A DNA stretch of 64,000 bases from CAIYRG01 sp964494505 (lineage in GTDB: Bacteria; Pseudomonadota; Alphaproteobacteria; Micropepsales; Micropepsaceae). Position numbers and translations under genes: made by a program. How positions within the stretch are numbered: the first letter of the stretch is position 1; each line of letters starts with the position of its first letter. Of the stretch, positions 15,355-24,183 are shown one piece after another. The DNA lies in NCBI GenBank assembly GCA_964494505.1, contig CAZBRO010000013.1, positions 66,228 to 130,227 of the forward strand, given 5' to 3'. Under the pieces are notes generated by a model that made no database searches, had not been told where the DNA came from, and worked only from the letters and a program-made list of their open reading frames with translations.

Positions 15355-17580
15355 TCACCCTTGCGCGATTGCAGTCTTCACCCGATCCGGCGTGAAGGGG
15401 AGATCTCGCACGCGCACACCTAGCGCATGATGGATGGCGTTCGCGATCGCCGCGGCGATGGGACCTTGCGAGGCTTCGCCCGCGCCGAGCGAGGGCAGTT
15501 CGGGGCGGTCGATCACCGTCACGTCGACGGAAGGCACTTCCGGGAAGGTGAGGATCGGATAGCCGACCCAGTCGCGCGAGGTTATGCGTTCCTTGTCGAA
15601 GGCGACCTGTTCCTTCAGCGTCCAGCTTGCGCCCTGGATGATGCCGCCTTCGATCTGGTTCTTGAGGCCGTCGGGATTGATCGCCTGGCCCGCATCGACC
15701 GCCGCGGTGACGCGCTCAACACGAACCATGCCGCTGGCGCGATCCACCGCCACGTCCGCGATAAGCGCGACATAGGACTTGGTCGTCTCGTAGCGCGTGA
15801 AGGCGACACCACGGCCGCGCCCGCCGTCGCTCTTGGCGCCGGGCTTCCAGCCGGCCTTGCCGGCCACAGCCTCAAGCACCGCGCGCGCGCGCTCGTCCTT
15901 CAGGTGCTTCAGCCGGAACGCGACCGGATCGGCGCCGGCGGCGATCGCCACTTCGTCCATGAAGGATTCCAGCGCGAAGACGTTGCCGAAACCGCCGAGC
16001 GTGCGCAGCGCGGACACGCGCAACGGCATGTCGGGAATGAAGTGATCGACGATCCTCTGGTTGGGGAAGTCGTAGACCGGTACCGCGTTGCGATCGCCGC
16101 CGCCGGCCGGCAGGCCCAATTCCTGGGCCGTCGCATGCTCGAAGGGCTTGGCGAGATGCCAGGAGGCCAGCAGATTCACCCCGTCCCGCGCGCCGGGACG
16201 CATATTGTACGTGCAGCTCCACAGGTCGTATTGCCAATCGACAATGCTGCCGTCGGCGGAAAGTCCCGCGCGCGCCGCCATGGTCATGGCCGAGCCGAAC
16301 GGCTCCCAGCCGAATTCGTCGTCGCGCATCCACTGCAGTTTTACGATGCGACCGCCCGCATTGAGCGAGAGCAGCGCCGCATCGAAGGCCGCATCGTCGG
16401 CGCCATTGTGGCCGTAGCAGCCCGAGCCTTGCGTGTGGATCACGCGCACTTTTTCAATGGGAAGGCCGGCCGCCTTGGCGATGTCGCCGCGCAGCGGATA
16501 GGGGCCTTGGGTGTGCGACCACACCGTCAGATTGTCGTCCACGAACCCCGCCGCGCCGCACGAGGGCCCGATGGAAGCGTGCGCGAGATAGGGCTTGCGG
16601 TAAGTGGCCTCGACCGTTTTGGCGACCGCCGTGCCCGCGGCCCCCTTTTCGTTCACGGTCTTGGTGTCGACATCGGGCCTGGATTTCAGGAACTCGTGCA
16701 CATTGGCCGCATCCGGCAACGGTTCGCGCGTGCGCCACACCGCCGCCTTGGCGAGGGCGGCGCGCGCGGCAATGGCCTGCTCCTCGCGTTCGGCCACGAC
16801 GCCGACGAAGCGTCCGTCGCGCACGACCGAAATCACGCCCGGCATTTTGCGCACCGCCGCATCGTCGAGCCGCACCAGCTCGGCGTTGTAATTGGACGGC
16901 CGGACGACGCGGCCATGCACCATGCCCGGGAGGCGCATATCCTGGATGAAGACCGGACGGCCCATCACCTTGTCGGGAATGTCGATGCGCTGCACCGGCT
17001 GGCCGACGATCTTGTGGTCCTTGGCGGGTTTGGGCGCGACAGCGCCGCTGGCCTCTTTGGCCAGGGGATTGTCGGCGGCCATTTCCCAAAAGCTCGTGCG
17101 CTTGGAGCCGTCCCTGGTGAAGATCAGGCCATCGTCGAGAATGAGTTCTCCGGCCGGAACCCCCAGGCGCTCGGAGGCATGCTGCATCAGGATCGCGCGC
17201 GCCTCGGCCGCGGCCGCGCGCAGAGCCGCACCTCCCGCCTCGATGGAATTGCTGCCCGCCGTGACGCCTTCGTTGGGCGACACGGAGGTATCCACCGGAA
17301 TCATCCGGATACGGATCATCGGAAGGTCGAGCTCCTCCGCCACGATCTGGGCGAGTGCCGTGGTGTTGCCCTGACCGAGTTCGACGCGGCCGGTGTGGAC
17401 GGTCATCGTGCCGACGGGATCGACATGCAGCCAGGAATCGAGGCGCTTGTTGGCGGCGAGCATTGCGGGAAGGCGTCCGCCCGCCTCCGCGGCCGCTGCC
17501 GGACGCGGTGCCATGCTGAAGGCGATGACAAGACCGCCCAGCGCTACGCCGAAGTCACGGCGGGTGATCTCCGTGTTCAT
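15355..17580 (-). CDS. Molybdenum hydroxylase large subunit (IorB / CoxL-like), Tat-exported
   Basis: A 741-residue molybdopterin-binding subunit of the xanthine oxidase superfamily, two-subunit IorAB type. The N-terminus is a Tat signal (ITRRDFGVALGGLVIAFS). Conserved elements include GRVELGQGNTTALAQIVAEE near the start, HTQGSGCYGHNGADDAAFDA, and the C-terminal GAGEASQGPIAAAIANAI, where the Glu is the expected catalytic base. Such enzymes hydroxylate N-heterocycles or oxidise aldehydes in the periplasm and pass electrons to cytochromes. Its ATG overlaps the small-subunit stop by four bases (ATGA). The substrate cannot be told from sequence. Confidence 0.88.
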   Translation of the reverse strand: MNTEITRRDFGVALGGLVIAFSMAPRPAAAAEAGGRLPAMLAANKRLDSWLHVDPVGTMTVHTGRVELGQGNTTALAQIVAEELDLPMIRIRMIPVDTSVSPNEGVTAGSNSIEAGGAALRAAAAEARAILMQHASERLGVPAGELILDDGLIFTRDGSKRTSFWEMAADNPLAKEASGAVAPKPAKDHKIVGQPVQRIDIPDKVMGRPVFIQDMRLPGMVHGRVVRPSNYNAELVRLDDAAVRKMPGVISVVRDGRFVGVVAEREEQAIAARAALAKAAVWRTREPLPDAANVHEFLKSRPDVDTKTVNEKGAAGTAVAKTVEATYRKPYLAHASIGPSCGAAGFVDDNLTVWSHTQGPYPLRGDIAKAAGLPIEKVRVIHTQGSGCYGHNGADDAAFDAALLSLNAGGRIVKLQWMRDDEFGWEPFGSAMTMAARAGLSADGSIVDWQYDLWSCTYNMRPGARDGVNLLASWHLAKPFEHATAQELGLPAGGGDRNAVPVYDFPNQRIVDHFIPDMPLRVSALRTLGGFGNVFALESFMDEVAIAAGADPVAFRLKHLKDERARAVLEAVAGKAGWKPGAKSDGGRGRGVAFTRYETTKSYVALIADVAVDRASGMVRVERVTAAVDAGQAINPDGLKNQIEGGIIQGASWTLKEQVAFDKERITSRDWVGYPILTFPEVPSVDVTVIDRPELPSLGAGEASQGPIAAAIANAIHHALGVRVRDLPFTPDRVKTAIAQG

Positions 17581-18047
17581 GTGCGGGCCTCCGTGGAAGC
17601 GCGCAGAATCGCGCGGACAATCCGGTTGTGGCTGCCGCAGCGGCAGAGATTGCCGGCCAGCGCCTCTTTCACCTGCACTTCGGTCGGCTTGGGCGTGCGG
17701 TCGAGGAGGGCCTTCGCCGACATGATCATGCCGTTGATGCAATAGCCGCATTGCATCGCCTGTTCTTCGATGAAGGCCTTTTGCAGCGGATGCGGTTTCT
17801 CGTCGGTGCCGATGCCTTCGAGCGTGGCGATCTCGCGGTTGCCGATGCTGCCCACTTCGGTGCGGCAGGAGCGGACGGCGGCCCCGCCCACGATCACGGT
17901 GCAGGCACCGCACTGCGCGAGTCCGCAGCCGAATTTCGCGCCCGAAAGTTCGAGATCGTTCCTGAGGATATAGAGGAGGGGCGTGTCCCCCTCGACGGTG
18001 ACGTCACGGGCTTGCCCGTTGACGCGCAAGCGGTAATTTTGGGGCAT
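17577..18047 (-). CDS. Molybdenum hydroxylase [2Fe-2S] subunit (IorA-like)
   Basis: A 156-residue iron-sulfur subunit. The plant-ferredoxin-like cluster ligands are C41, C46, C49 and C61 (GCGLAQCGACTV), and the second all-alpha cluster uses C100, C103, C135 and C137 (QCGYCINGM and LCRCGSH). It carries electrons from the molybdenum site to the next acceptor and would be exported together with the Tat-tagged large subunit, since it has no signal of its own. GGAGGAG precedes the ATG at 18047. No cytochrome domain is fused, so the monoheme cytochrome encoded divergently at 18258 is a candidate acceptor. Confidence 0.9.
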   Translation of the reverse strand: MPQNYRLRVNGQARDVTVEGDTPLLYILRNDLELSGAKFGCGLAQCGACTVIVGGAAVRSCRTEVGSIGNREIATLEGIGTDEKPHPLQKAFIEEQAMQCGYCINGMIMSAKALLDRTPKPTEVQVKEALAGNLCRCGSHNRIVRAILRASTEART

Positions 18048-18257
18048 GAAGGCTCCTCCGGCCGGTGACAAAACATCCCCTTTGGACGGCTGTGGCGTCA
18101 AGCGGCAGGCCCCCCGTGCCGGGTGGCGGAAGCTCTGCGACACATACCGGCCACGCCATCAAAACCCTGTCGTTGCAGGCTGTTGATCGAAGTCGCCAGG
18201 GCGGAATCCTTCTGCTAGATTGCCGGCAATAACCGGGAAGAATTGAGGGAGGATTGG

Positions 18258-18698
18258 ATGAAAGCTCGCCTGACGATCGTGTTTGCGGCCGTCGCTGCTG
18301 TGGGAGTGGGCGCGATCGCCATCGGTACGTCGCAGGCCGCGCCTGCGCCGGTTGCCGGGCTCGATTACGACTACTTCAAGACCAAAGTCGCGCCGATCTT
18401 CATGAAGCAGCGCCCCGGCCATTCGCCTTGTGTGGTCTGCCACACCGGCGCCAACAACTTCCTGCATCTGGAAGAACTTGCGCCGGGTCAGACGGCCTGG
18501 AACGAAGACCAGTTGAGCAAGATGTACACCTCGATCGCGAGGCTGGTGACGCCAGCGAACCGGCCGCAGAGCCGTTTGCTGATCCATCCCCTGGCGCCCG
18601 AAGCCGGCGGCGACCTGTTCCATTCCGGCGGCCGGCAGTTCGAGAACAAGGACGATCCCGACTACAAGATTCTCATGCAATGGGTCGGCGTGAAGTAA
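18258..18698 (+). CDS. Monoheme c-type cytochrome, exported
   Basis: A 146-residue protein with a signal peptide (residues 1-28, MKARLTIVFAAVAAVGVGAI followed by SQAA) and one haem c site, C58-V-V-C61-H62. The surrounding pattern VAPIFMKQRPGHSPC and the later PxSRLLIHPLAP resemble cytochrome domains that accompany exported oxidoreductases. GGGAGGA lies ahead of the ATG. It is divergent from the molybdenum hydroxylase operon and may accept its electrons; that link is by proximity only. A strong hairpin terminator follows. Confidence 0.75.
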   Translation: MKARLTIVFAAVAAVGVGAIAIGTSQAAPAPVAGLDYDYFKTKVAPIFMKQRPGHSPCVVCHTGANNFLHLEELAPGQTAWNEDQLSKMYTSIARLVTPANRPQSRLLIHPLAPEAGGDLFHSGGRQFENKDDPDYKILMQWVGVK

Positions 18699-18725
18699 CC
18701 GCCCTTCCCAAGGGCCAGAAACGAG

Positions 18726-18755
18726 AAGGGCGGCGCTCATCGCGCCGCCCTTTTT
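18726..18755. terminator. Rho-independent terminator between convergent genes
   Basis: A perfect 9-bp GC stem, GGGCGGCGC (18728-18736) with GCGCCGCCC (18742-18750), loop TCATC, is followed by TTTTT on the plus strand and preceded by AGAA. It ends the cytochrome gene and may also serve the convergent YVTN gene. Confidence 0.8.
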
Positions 18756-18776
18756 CGTACCGATAGTCTCAACCGT

Positions 18777-19835
18777 TCAGGGCATGACCAGAGTGTTGAT
18801 GCGCTTCGGCACTTCGCCGACGCGTACCACCGCGACAACCTTCTTGGTTCCCATGTCGATGGCCGTGACCGACCGCAAGCCGGAATTGGCGACATAGATC
18901 TTATTGTTCGGCGTGAAGGTCACCCAATTGGCGACCGCGCCGCCCAGCTGCCGTCCCGGCAATTGCAGGTCGGGCAGCTTGATGGTGTCGACCGGCTTGG
19001 AGGCGTTCGTGAAGTTGGCCGCAAGGTCATACGTGAACACCGCATTCTGCGGGATGCTCGTGACCCAAAGCAGTTTCCCGTCGGGAGAAACGCCGATGCC
19101 GTGCGAGGGGGCATCCTCGCGGCCCGGATCCATATCGACACCGGTCTTCAGGTCGGGGAGCTTGATGCGCGCGACTTCCTCATGGGTCTTCCAGTCCAGA
19201 ACCGCGAACCCATCGAAGGCAGCAAGCTGAATGAACACGCGCTTCGGCGAGCCGTCGGCATTGGATTCAACCGTCATCGGGCGCACGCCGTGGTCGAATT
19301 TGTGCTCCCAGGCGACAGTCTCGGTCTTCAGGTCGAAGGCGGTGAACACGCCCGTCTGCACCGAACCGCAGAAGGCAAAATTGCTGTCCTTGCTCACATA
19401 GCAATTGTGCAGCCGTCCATGCGTCGGGATGGTCTTCTTAACTTCCATCTTCACCGGATCGATGATGTCGAGGGCTCCTTCGCCGCGGGCGATGCCGACC
19501 ACGACGCGGCCGTCCTTGGCCACCGCGATATTGTTCGGGTGGTTCGACAGCTTGATCTTCTTGATGAGATTGCCGCTCTTCTGGTCGAACACGTCCAGGG
19601 TGCTGGTCATCTCGTTGCTGACATAGACGCGGGTCCGGTCCGGCGAGAAATTGACCCCGTGCGCGCCCATGATGGAGATTTGCTGGATCACCTTGTCGGT
19701 CTGGGAATTGACGACGTCCAGCTTGTCGCCGGCGCTGTTGGTCACATAGACAAGGCCGGTCTCGGCGCGGGCCGCGAAGGGCACCAGCGCAAGCGCGAAA
19801 ACGGAACATTTCAGCAGACGGCGATAATCGGTCAT
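18777..19835 (-). CDS. Exported YVTN-type beta-propeller protein
   Basis: A 352-residue protein with a signal peptide (LLKCSVFALALVPFAARAE). It has repeated propeller blades of about 42 residues of the YVTN kind: LVYVTNSAGDKLDVVNSQTD, RVYVSNEMTSTLDVFDQKSG, and IYVANSGLRSVTAID near the end. These propellers act as scaffolds or as cofactor-binding subunits of periplasmic enzymes. No catalytic motif is evident. GGAGGAG precedes the ATG at 19835. The gene is convergent with the cytochrome gene. Function is unknown. Confidence 0.78.
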   Translation of the reverse strand: MTDYRRLLKCSVFALALVPFAARAETGLVYVTNSAGDKLDVVNSQTDKVIQQISIMGAHGVNFSPDRTRVYVSNEMTSTLDVFDQKSGNLIKKIKLSNHPNNIAVAKDGRVVVGIARGEGALDIIDPVKMEVKKTIPTHGRLHNCYVSKDSNFAFCGSVQTGVFTAFDLKTETVAWEHKFDHGVRPMTVESNADGSPKRVFIQLAAFDGFAVLDWKTHEEVARIKLPDLKTGVDMDPGREDAPSHGIGVSPDGKLLWVTSIPQNAVFTYDLAANFTNASKPVDTIKLPDLQLPGRQLGGAVANWVTFTPNNKIYVANSGLRSVTAIDMGTKKVVAVVRVGEVPKRINTLVMP

Positions 19836-19953
19836 GGGAATCCAGCTCCTCCGGCAGGCCGCGAAGCGGGGAGCGTAAGGGCAAGCCCGCCCCAACTCAA
19901 GGGCGGCGGGCTCCCATTCACAGCGGCAGGCGTACGGGAAACCTGGGAAATGC

Positions 19954-21345
19954 TCAGGAAATGGTTATCGGCAGCAGCGCCTCGCGAATGCGGCGGAGCC
20001 AGCTTGCGCCGTCGGCAAAGTCCGGATGCTGCAATTCCGCTTCCAGCCGGGCGATGATTTCGCCCTCCTTGCCGCGCGGCTGGAGTGCAAGTGCAAGGTT
20101 GAGATAGGCGCCGCCATAGTGAGGGTCGGCGGCAAGCGCGCGTTCGAAACAGGTAATCGCGTCGTCCTCGCGCTCGAGCTGGCGAAGCGTCGCGCCAAGG
20201 CTGTTGAGCAGAGGAGCGGAATCCGGCGCCCGATCGACCGCGTGCCCGATGAGAATTGCCGCGCGTTCCAGATTGCCGACGCTCGCGAGAAAATTTCCAC
20301 AGGCCAAGAGCACGCCGGGATCGGCGGGCACAAGGTCCAGGGCCTTTTTATAGAGTGGAAATGCCGCGACAGGCCGGTCGTGATGATCCTCCCATAACGC
20401 CTGGTGGAGCGCGCGTCCGGCTTCGATGCGGGTGGGCATGTCGGCGAAATAGGACGGGAGCACAGAAGGTTCGCGCGCCATCGGCACTGTTGGAGGTTCG
20501 AGCACGGCGCTTCTCCCCTCGACGATGGGGACGGCAAGCTCGGACAAATGGATGATCTTCTCGTCGCACGCCCCGCTCGTGAGGTCGTCGTCCGATGCCG
20601 CGTCGAGTTCGCCGCAAAGCGCGATGAAATTGTCCCAATTGGGGTGCGCGATCGGGCCCAATTCCCGATCCTGCACCATGCTGCGGGCGAATTCGATCGC
20701 CAGCCGGCGCCAGGAATCGGTACGCGCGTCAGTCTGCGATTCATGGGCGAGATGCAGCACCGCCGGGCTCGTCACCGTGAGCAATCGGTAGCCCCTCAGC
20801 GCCAGGCTCAGCGGGAACCAATAGTCCCACCAGGGGAGCCCGAGGCTGAAGGGTCGATCCGTCTTTGCCAGGACATCGGCTGCGGCATGGTCGAAGAAAA
20901 AGTAATCGAAGCCGGGCAGATAGGGATGAAGCACGCCTCCGGCGAGCGTTCGCACGTCGTAGCGATGCCCGGTCACGAGCGCCTTCTGGCCGGCAAGGTA
21001 TTCCAGCGTCCGCCATTGCGGTACCGGTTCGAACAGGAGATCGCTGTTGATGATGCCGAGCACCGGCTCGGGCTGGCTCGCGAGAACGGCCATCATGTCC
21101 GCGATGAACGGCGTGTTGCGTCCGAAAACCTCTCGGGCGTTGCGAGGGGCCGTCACGAATTCGATTTCGGGATACCGCGCGGCCAGGGCGGGAATCTCGT
21201 CGCAGCCGTTCATCGCCAGCACCCGGAAGCCGCACGCCGCCCAGGACCGTATGCAGAGCCTGTCATAGTCCGGCATCTTCCGCCCCATATCCGTGCGTAC
21301 GAGGCTCGGTGCGAACGAGGTTGCAACCGCGATGCGCCCGCTCAT
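19954..21345 (-). CDS. Glycosyltransferase-like domain fused to TPR repeats
   Basis: A 463-residue protein. The N-terminal 240 residues look like a GT-A-type nucleotide-sugar fold (RIAVATSFAPS opening, INSDLLFE as a possible acidic metal site, then SLGLPWWDYWFPL), although I cannot assign a family. From about residue 300 there are tetratricopeptide repeats (AFPLYKKALDLVPADPG, AILIGHAVDRAPDSAPLLNS, AITCFERALAADPHYGGAYL). No signal peptide is seen. Its ATG overlaps the stop of the MFS gene upstream by four bases, so the two are translated together. It may glycosylate a protein or surface polymer; this is inference. Confidence 0.55.
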   Translation of the reverse strand: MSGRIAVATSFAPSLVRTDMGRKMPDYDRLCIRSWAACGFRVLAMNGCDEIPALAARYPEIEFVTAPRNAREVFGRNTPFIADMMAVLASQPEPVLGIINSDLLFEPVPQWRTLEYLAGQKALVTGHRYDVRTLAGGVLHPYLPGFDYFFFDHAAADVLAKTDRPFSLGLPWWDYWFPLSLALRGYRLLTVTSPAVLHLAHESQTDARTDSWRRLAIEFARSMVQDRELGPIAHPNWDNFIALCGELDAASDDDLTSGACDEKIIHLSELAVPIVEGRSAVLEPPTVPMAREPSVLPSYFADMPTRIEAGRALHQALWEDHHDRPVAAFPLYKKALDLVPADPGVLLACGNFLASVGNLERAAILIGHAVDRAPDSAPLLNSLGATLRQLEREDDAITCFERALAADPHYGGAYLNLALALQPRGKEGEIIARLEAELQHPDFADGASWLRRIREALLPITIS

Positions 21346-22556
21346 TCGGCGCTCGCGAATTCAGGACGCATTGTCCGATGCGCCGGGCGCAGCAGCAGCG
21401 TCAGCACCAAAGCGATTGCCGTGCTCGCCAGCATGATGGCGAAGGCAAAATCGTAACCGCCGGTTCGATCGAACGATGCCGCTCCCAGATAGGCGCCGAA
21501 ACCGCCGCAGATATGGTGCACCATGGTGATCAGCCCGGTCAGCGCCCCGAGATGGCGTATTCCGAAGCTCTCGCGCACGAACAGCACCGTCATCGGCGCG
21601 GTGACCAGGAACGTCGCGCCGAATAACAGCGCGAACACCGCAACCGAGAGGGCGGATTGATCCAGTGTGATCAGCCCGAACCCGGCCACCCGCGCGATGA
21701 AACACGCGGCCGTCGGCCAGACTGGTCCCGAACGGTCGCCCCATGCCCCTGCCGCCACCACGCCGATGAGGCCCGTCAATCCCATCAGTGCGAGCAGGCT
21801 TCCCGCGAAGAACGCATCGACGCCCTTGTCCTGCGCAAACGCCACGACGTGGGTCGATACGAAGAAATCATTGAACCCGCAAATCGCATACACACCCAGC
21901 AGCAGCCAGAATTGCCGCGTACGCGCCGCCGCGCGAGGACCGATCCCATCCATCGCGGCGGCCGGATTGCGCGCCGTCCCGTGCGCTCCGCCCGGAATGC
22001 TCACCAACAGAATGGGCAACAGCAGCACTTGCGTCAGCCCCAGCCAGACGAAGACCGAGCGCCAGCCGACCGACACCAGCACCGCGGCCATCACCGCAAT
22101 CATCACGAGCTGGCCAGCGCTCGATCCGGCCGTGACAATCGCATTCGCAACACCGGTGCGCCCGGGAAAGGCGCGCGTGATCATGACGCCGACCGGCGTG
22201 GTCGACGCGGTTCCGGCGCCGATCCCGAACACGATGCCGTAGAGCACGAGCGCCTGCCACGGTGCGGTCACAAGCCCCATGAGTCCGATCCCGGCTGCAC
22301 TGATTGCCGCGCCGCAGCCGAGCACAAGTCTCAAGCTCATCCTGTCGGCGAGCCTTCCCGCCACGAACATGCAGGCCGCCGAGACGAATTGGAACATGGC
22401 CACGGCGCTTGCGAGTTCGGCCCGCCGCCAGCCCAGTTCCTCGACCATGGGTTTCAGCGTGAGCCCAATGGCAAAGCGAGCGCCGCCGCCCACGAAAAGG
22501 ACGAGAAACCCCGCCGCGAGAATAAGGGTCGTGTCGCGTTTGAAGAACGATTTCAT
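21342..22556 (-). CDS. MFS transporter, monocarboxylate/oxalate-formate-like
   Basis: A 404-residue, 12-helix major facilitator protein. The first segment (TTLILAAGFLVLFVGGGARF) leads into LKPMVEELGWRRAELASA, the loop typical of the MCT/oxalate-formate branch, and the RLADRMSLRLVL loop 2-3 signature follows. Likely substrates are small organic anions, but this is not certain. The start at 22556 (MKSFFKRD) puts a short basic tail before helix 1. It overlaps the glycosyltransferase/TPR gene by four bases. Confidence 0.8.
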   Translation of the reverse strand: MKSFFKRDTTLILAAGFLVLFVGGGARFAIGLTLKPMVEELGWRRAELASAVAMFQFVSAACMFVAGRLADRMSLRLVLGCGAAISAAGIGLMGLVTAPWQALVLYGIVFGIGAGTASTTPVGVMITRAFPGRTGVANAIVTAGSSAGQLVMIAVMAAVLVSVGWRSVFVWLGLTQVLLLPILLVSIPGGAHGTARNPAAAMDGIGPRAAARTRQFWLLLGVYAICGFNDFFVSTHVVAFAQDKGVDAFFAGSLLALMGLTGLIGVVAAGAWGDRSGPVWPTAACFIARVAGFGLITLDQSALSVAVFALLFGATFLVTAPMTVLFVRESFGIRHLGALTGLITMVHHICGGFGAYLGAASFDRTGGYDFAFAIMLASTAIALVLTLLLRPAHRTMRPEFASAE

Positions 22557-22660
22557 GGGCGCATAGCGAGTTGCGCCGGAAGTACTAACACGGCCGCGCC
22601 GCTTTCCCACACCCTTCGTGCTCCCTTCGTACCTGGGGCGGGGGCGGGGACTTGCTTTTG

Positions 22661-23437
22661 CTAATTCCCGAAGGCCTCGCGATACAGCATCTCGGCTTGC
22701 GGGTGGGCGAGAAGATCGGTCGGATCGCGCCGCACGCCGGCAAAGATGTCCTCACCCTTGAGCCAGGCCCGTTCCGCATCCTCCCGCTCGAGCGCGCGGC
22801 TCAAGCCGGCATTGAGCTCGTAATAATGATGCGGCAGGCCCGCATATCTGAGCGCGATGGCGAGCGCCATCTGGTAGGCGGCGCGTCCGCGCAAATTCCG
22901 CACCGGCGAAGGAATGGCCTCCGCGCTCCCCTTCAGGAACGAGCGCGCGCAAATCGCGGCATCGGCCGAGGCGGCAAAGCGGCAGGCCATCGGCCGCCAT
23001 TGGTAGATGGTGCAAAGATCGGCAACCAGCATCGGGCAGGGGATCGGATTGCGTTTCCGCTCAGGTACGTCCAAATCCTTCGCCGCTGCATAGGTCGTCT
23101 TCAAGCGCTCCACGTCGGCTGCGCGCGTGCGAATGCGCTTGGCGACGAACAGCAGTTCGGGTGCGGGTGCGCTGACCCAGGAATGGCAGCAATGCGAGCA
23201 GCCTTGCTTGCAGGCAATGGGGAGCGCCTTGGTGGCTTCGAGCGTGGCTTCCACTTTGGCGTGGAGAAAACGGACCGCGGGATCGATGTTCGCGTGGTGC
23301 TTAGCCTGTTCGAGATGCTCGTGGAGCTGGCGGGCCATAGCGGCCATGGGAGCTGCATCCTGCGAAGCCGGATCGATCCCGCGCGCGAGAATCCTTTCGT
23401 CGTTCTTGGTCTGCTGTCTGCGTTCGGCGCGGTTCAT
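22661..23437 (-). CDS. YkgJ-type cysteine cluster protein
   Basis: A 258-residue cytoplasmic protein. The cysteine cluster includes C-K-Q-G-C-S-H-C-C-H followed about 60 residues later by CPMLVADLCTIYQWRPMACR, the layout of the YkgJ/PF03692 family, presumed to bind an iron-sulfur cluster or zinc. The N-terminus is charged and helical. Function is not established for the family. It stands alone, 47 bases beyond the end of kdpE on the same strand but upstream... of the MFS gene; a shared transcript with kdp is possible. Confidence 0.75.
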   Translation of the reverse strand: MNRAERRQQTKNDERILARGIDPASQDAAPMAAMARQLHEHLEQAKHHANIDPAVRFLHAKVEATLEATKALPIACKQGCSHCCHSWVSAPAPELLFVAKRIRTRAADVERLKTTYAAAKDLDVPERKRNPIPCPMLVADLCTIYQWRPMACRFAASADAAICARSFLKGSAEAIPSPVRNLRGRAAYQMALAIALRYAGLPHHYYELNAGLSRALEREDAERAWLKGEDIFAGVRRDPTDLLAHPQAEMLYREAFGN

Positions 23438-23484
23438 CGCCAGACATTATCACGCTGCCGCGTCCATGCCTGCCGCAAGGAAGC

Positions 23485-24183
23485 TCAATCCCGGCTGCGC
23501 AGGCGATAGCCTACGCCCTGCTCGGTCTGGATATACTGCGGGCGCTCGGGATCGGGCTCGATCTTGTGGCGAAGGGCACGAATGTAAATCCGCAAATACT
23601 GAATGTCGGCCTCGCTGCCCCAGATTTCCTTCAGCAACGATTTGTGCGTGACGACCTTGCCCGCGTTGAGGACGAGCATGCGGAGAACGTCATATTCGCG
23701 CGGAGAGAATTTTACCTCGCGCCCGGCGACCGTAACGATGCGGCGCACGAGATCGACCATCAGATCGCCGCTGTGGAAGACGGGGGTTTCACCCTGGCTC
23801 TGCATTTTATGGCGTAGCGCAGCCCGCACGCGCGCCAGCAATTCCTCGACCCCGAAGGGCTTGGTGACGTAATCGTCCGCGCCGGCATCGAGTGCCTTTA
23901 CTTTGCCCGCCTCGTCGGTGCGGCTGGAGAGAACGAGAACGGGAACGCTGGAACCGGAATGGCGCAGGCGCTCGATGATCTCGATGCCGTCCATGTCCGG
24001 AAGACCGAGGTCGAGAATGAGCAAATCGACATGGTGGCGGCGCAATTCTTCCTGCGCGTTCTTTCCGTCCTCGGCTTCGATCACCTGGAAGCCTTGCGCG
24101 GCGAGACTCGTGCGCAGAAAGCGCCGGATTGCCGGCTCGTCATCGACGATGAGGATGTGCTGAAGGGAGGAGCCGGGGTTCAC
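23485..24183 (-). CDS. kdpE: Response regulator KdpE
   Basis: A 232-residue OmpR-type regulator. The receiver domain has the acidic pair in ILIVDDEP, phosphoacceptor D58 (LLILDLGLPDMDG) and conserved K108 (YVTKPFG). The C-terminal winged helix includes SPREYDVLRMLVLNAGKVVT. It is phosphorylated by KdpD and activates kdp transcription under potassium limitation or osmotic stress. The ATG overlaps the kdpD stop by four bases. Confidence 0.95.
   Translation of the reverse strand: MNPGSSLQHILIVDDEPAIRRFLRTSLAAQGFQVIEAEDGKNAQEELRRHHVDLLILDLGLPDMDGIEIIERLRHSGSSVPVLVLSSRTDEAGKVKALDAGADDYVTKPFGVEELLARVRAALRHKMQSQGETPVFHSGDLMVDLVRRIVTVAGREVKFSPREYDVLRMLVLNAGKVVTHKSLLKEIWGSEADIQYLRIYIRALRHKIEPDPERPQYIQTEQGVGYRLRSRD

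Noticed and set aside
15070..15423. A 117-codon plus-strand frame in the gap before the molybdenum hydroxylase.
   Set aside because: It lacks a ribosome site and overlaps the hydroxylase 3' end; only a short middle stretch looks protein-like, so it was left as unassigned intergenic DNA.
15427..17745. A 772-codon plus-strand frame opposite the molybdenum hydroxylase.
   Set aside because: Antisense to a complete hydroxylase gene with all conserved motifs; no domain in the shadow.
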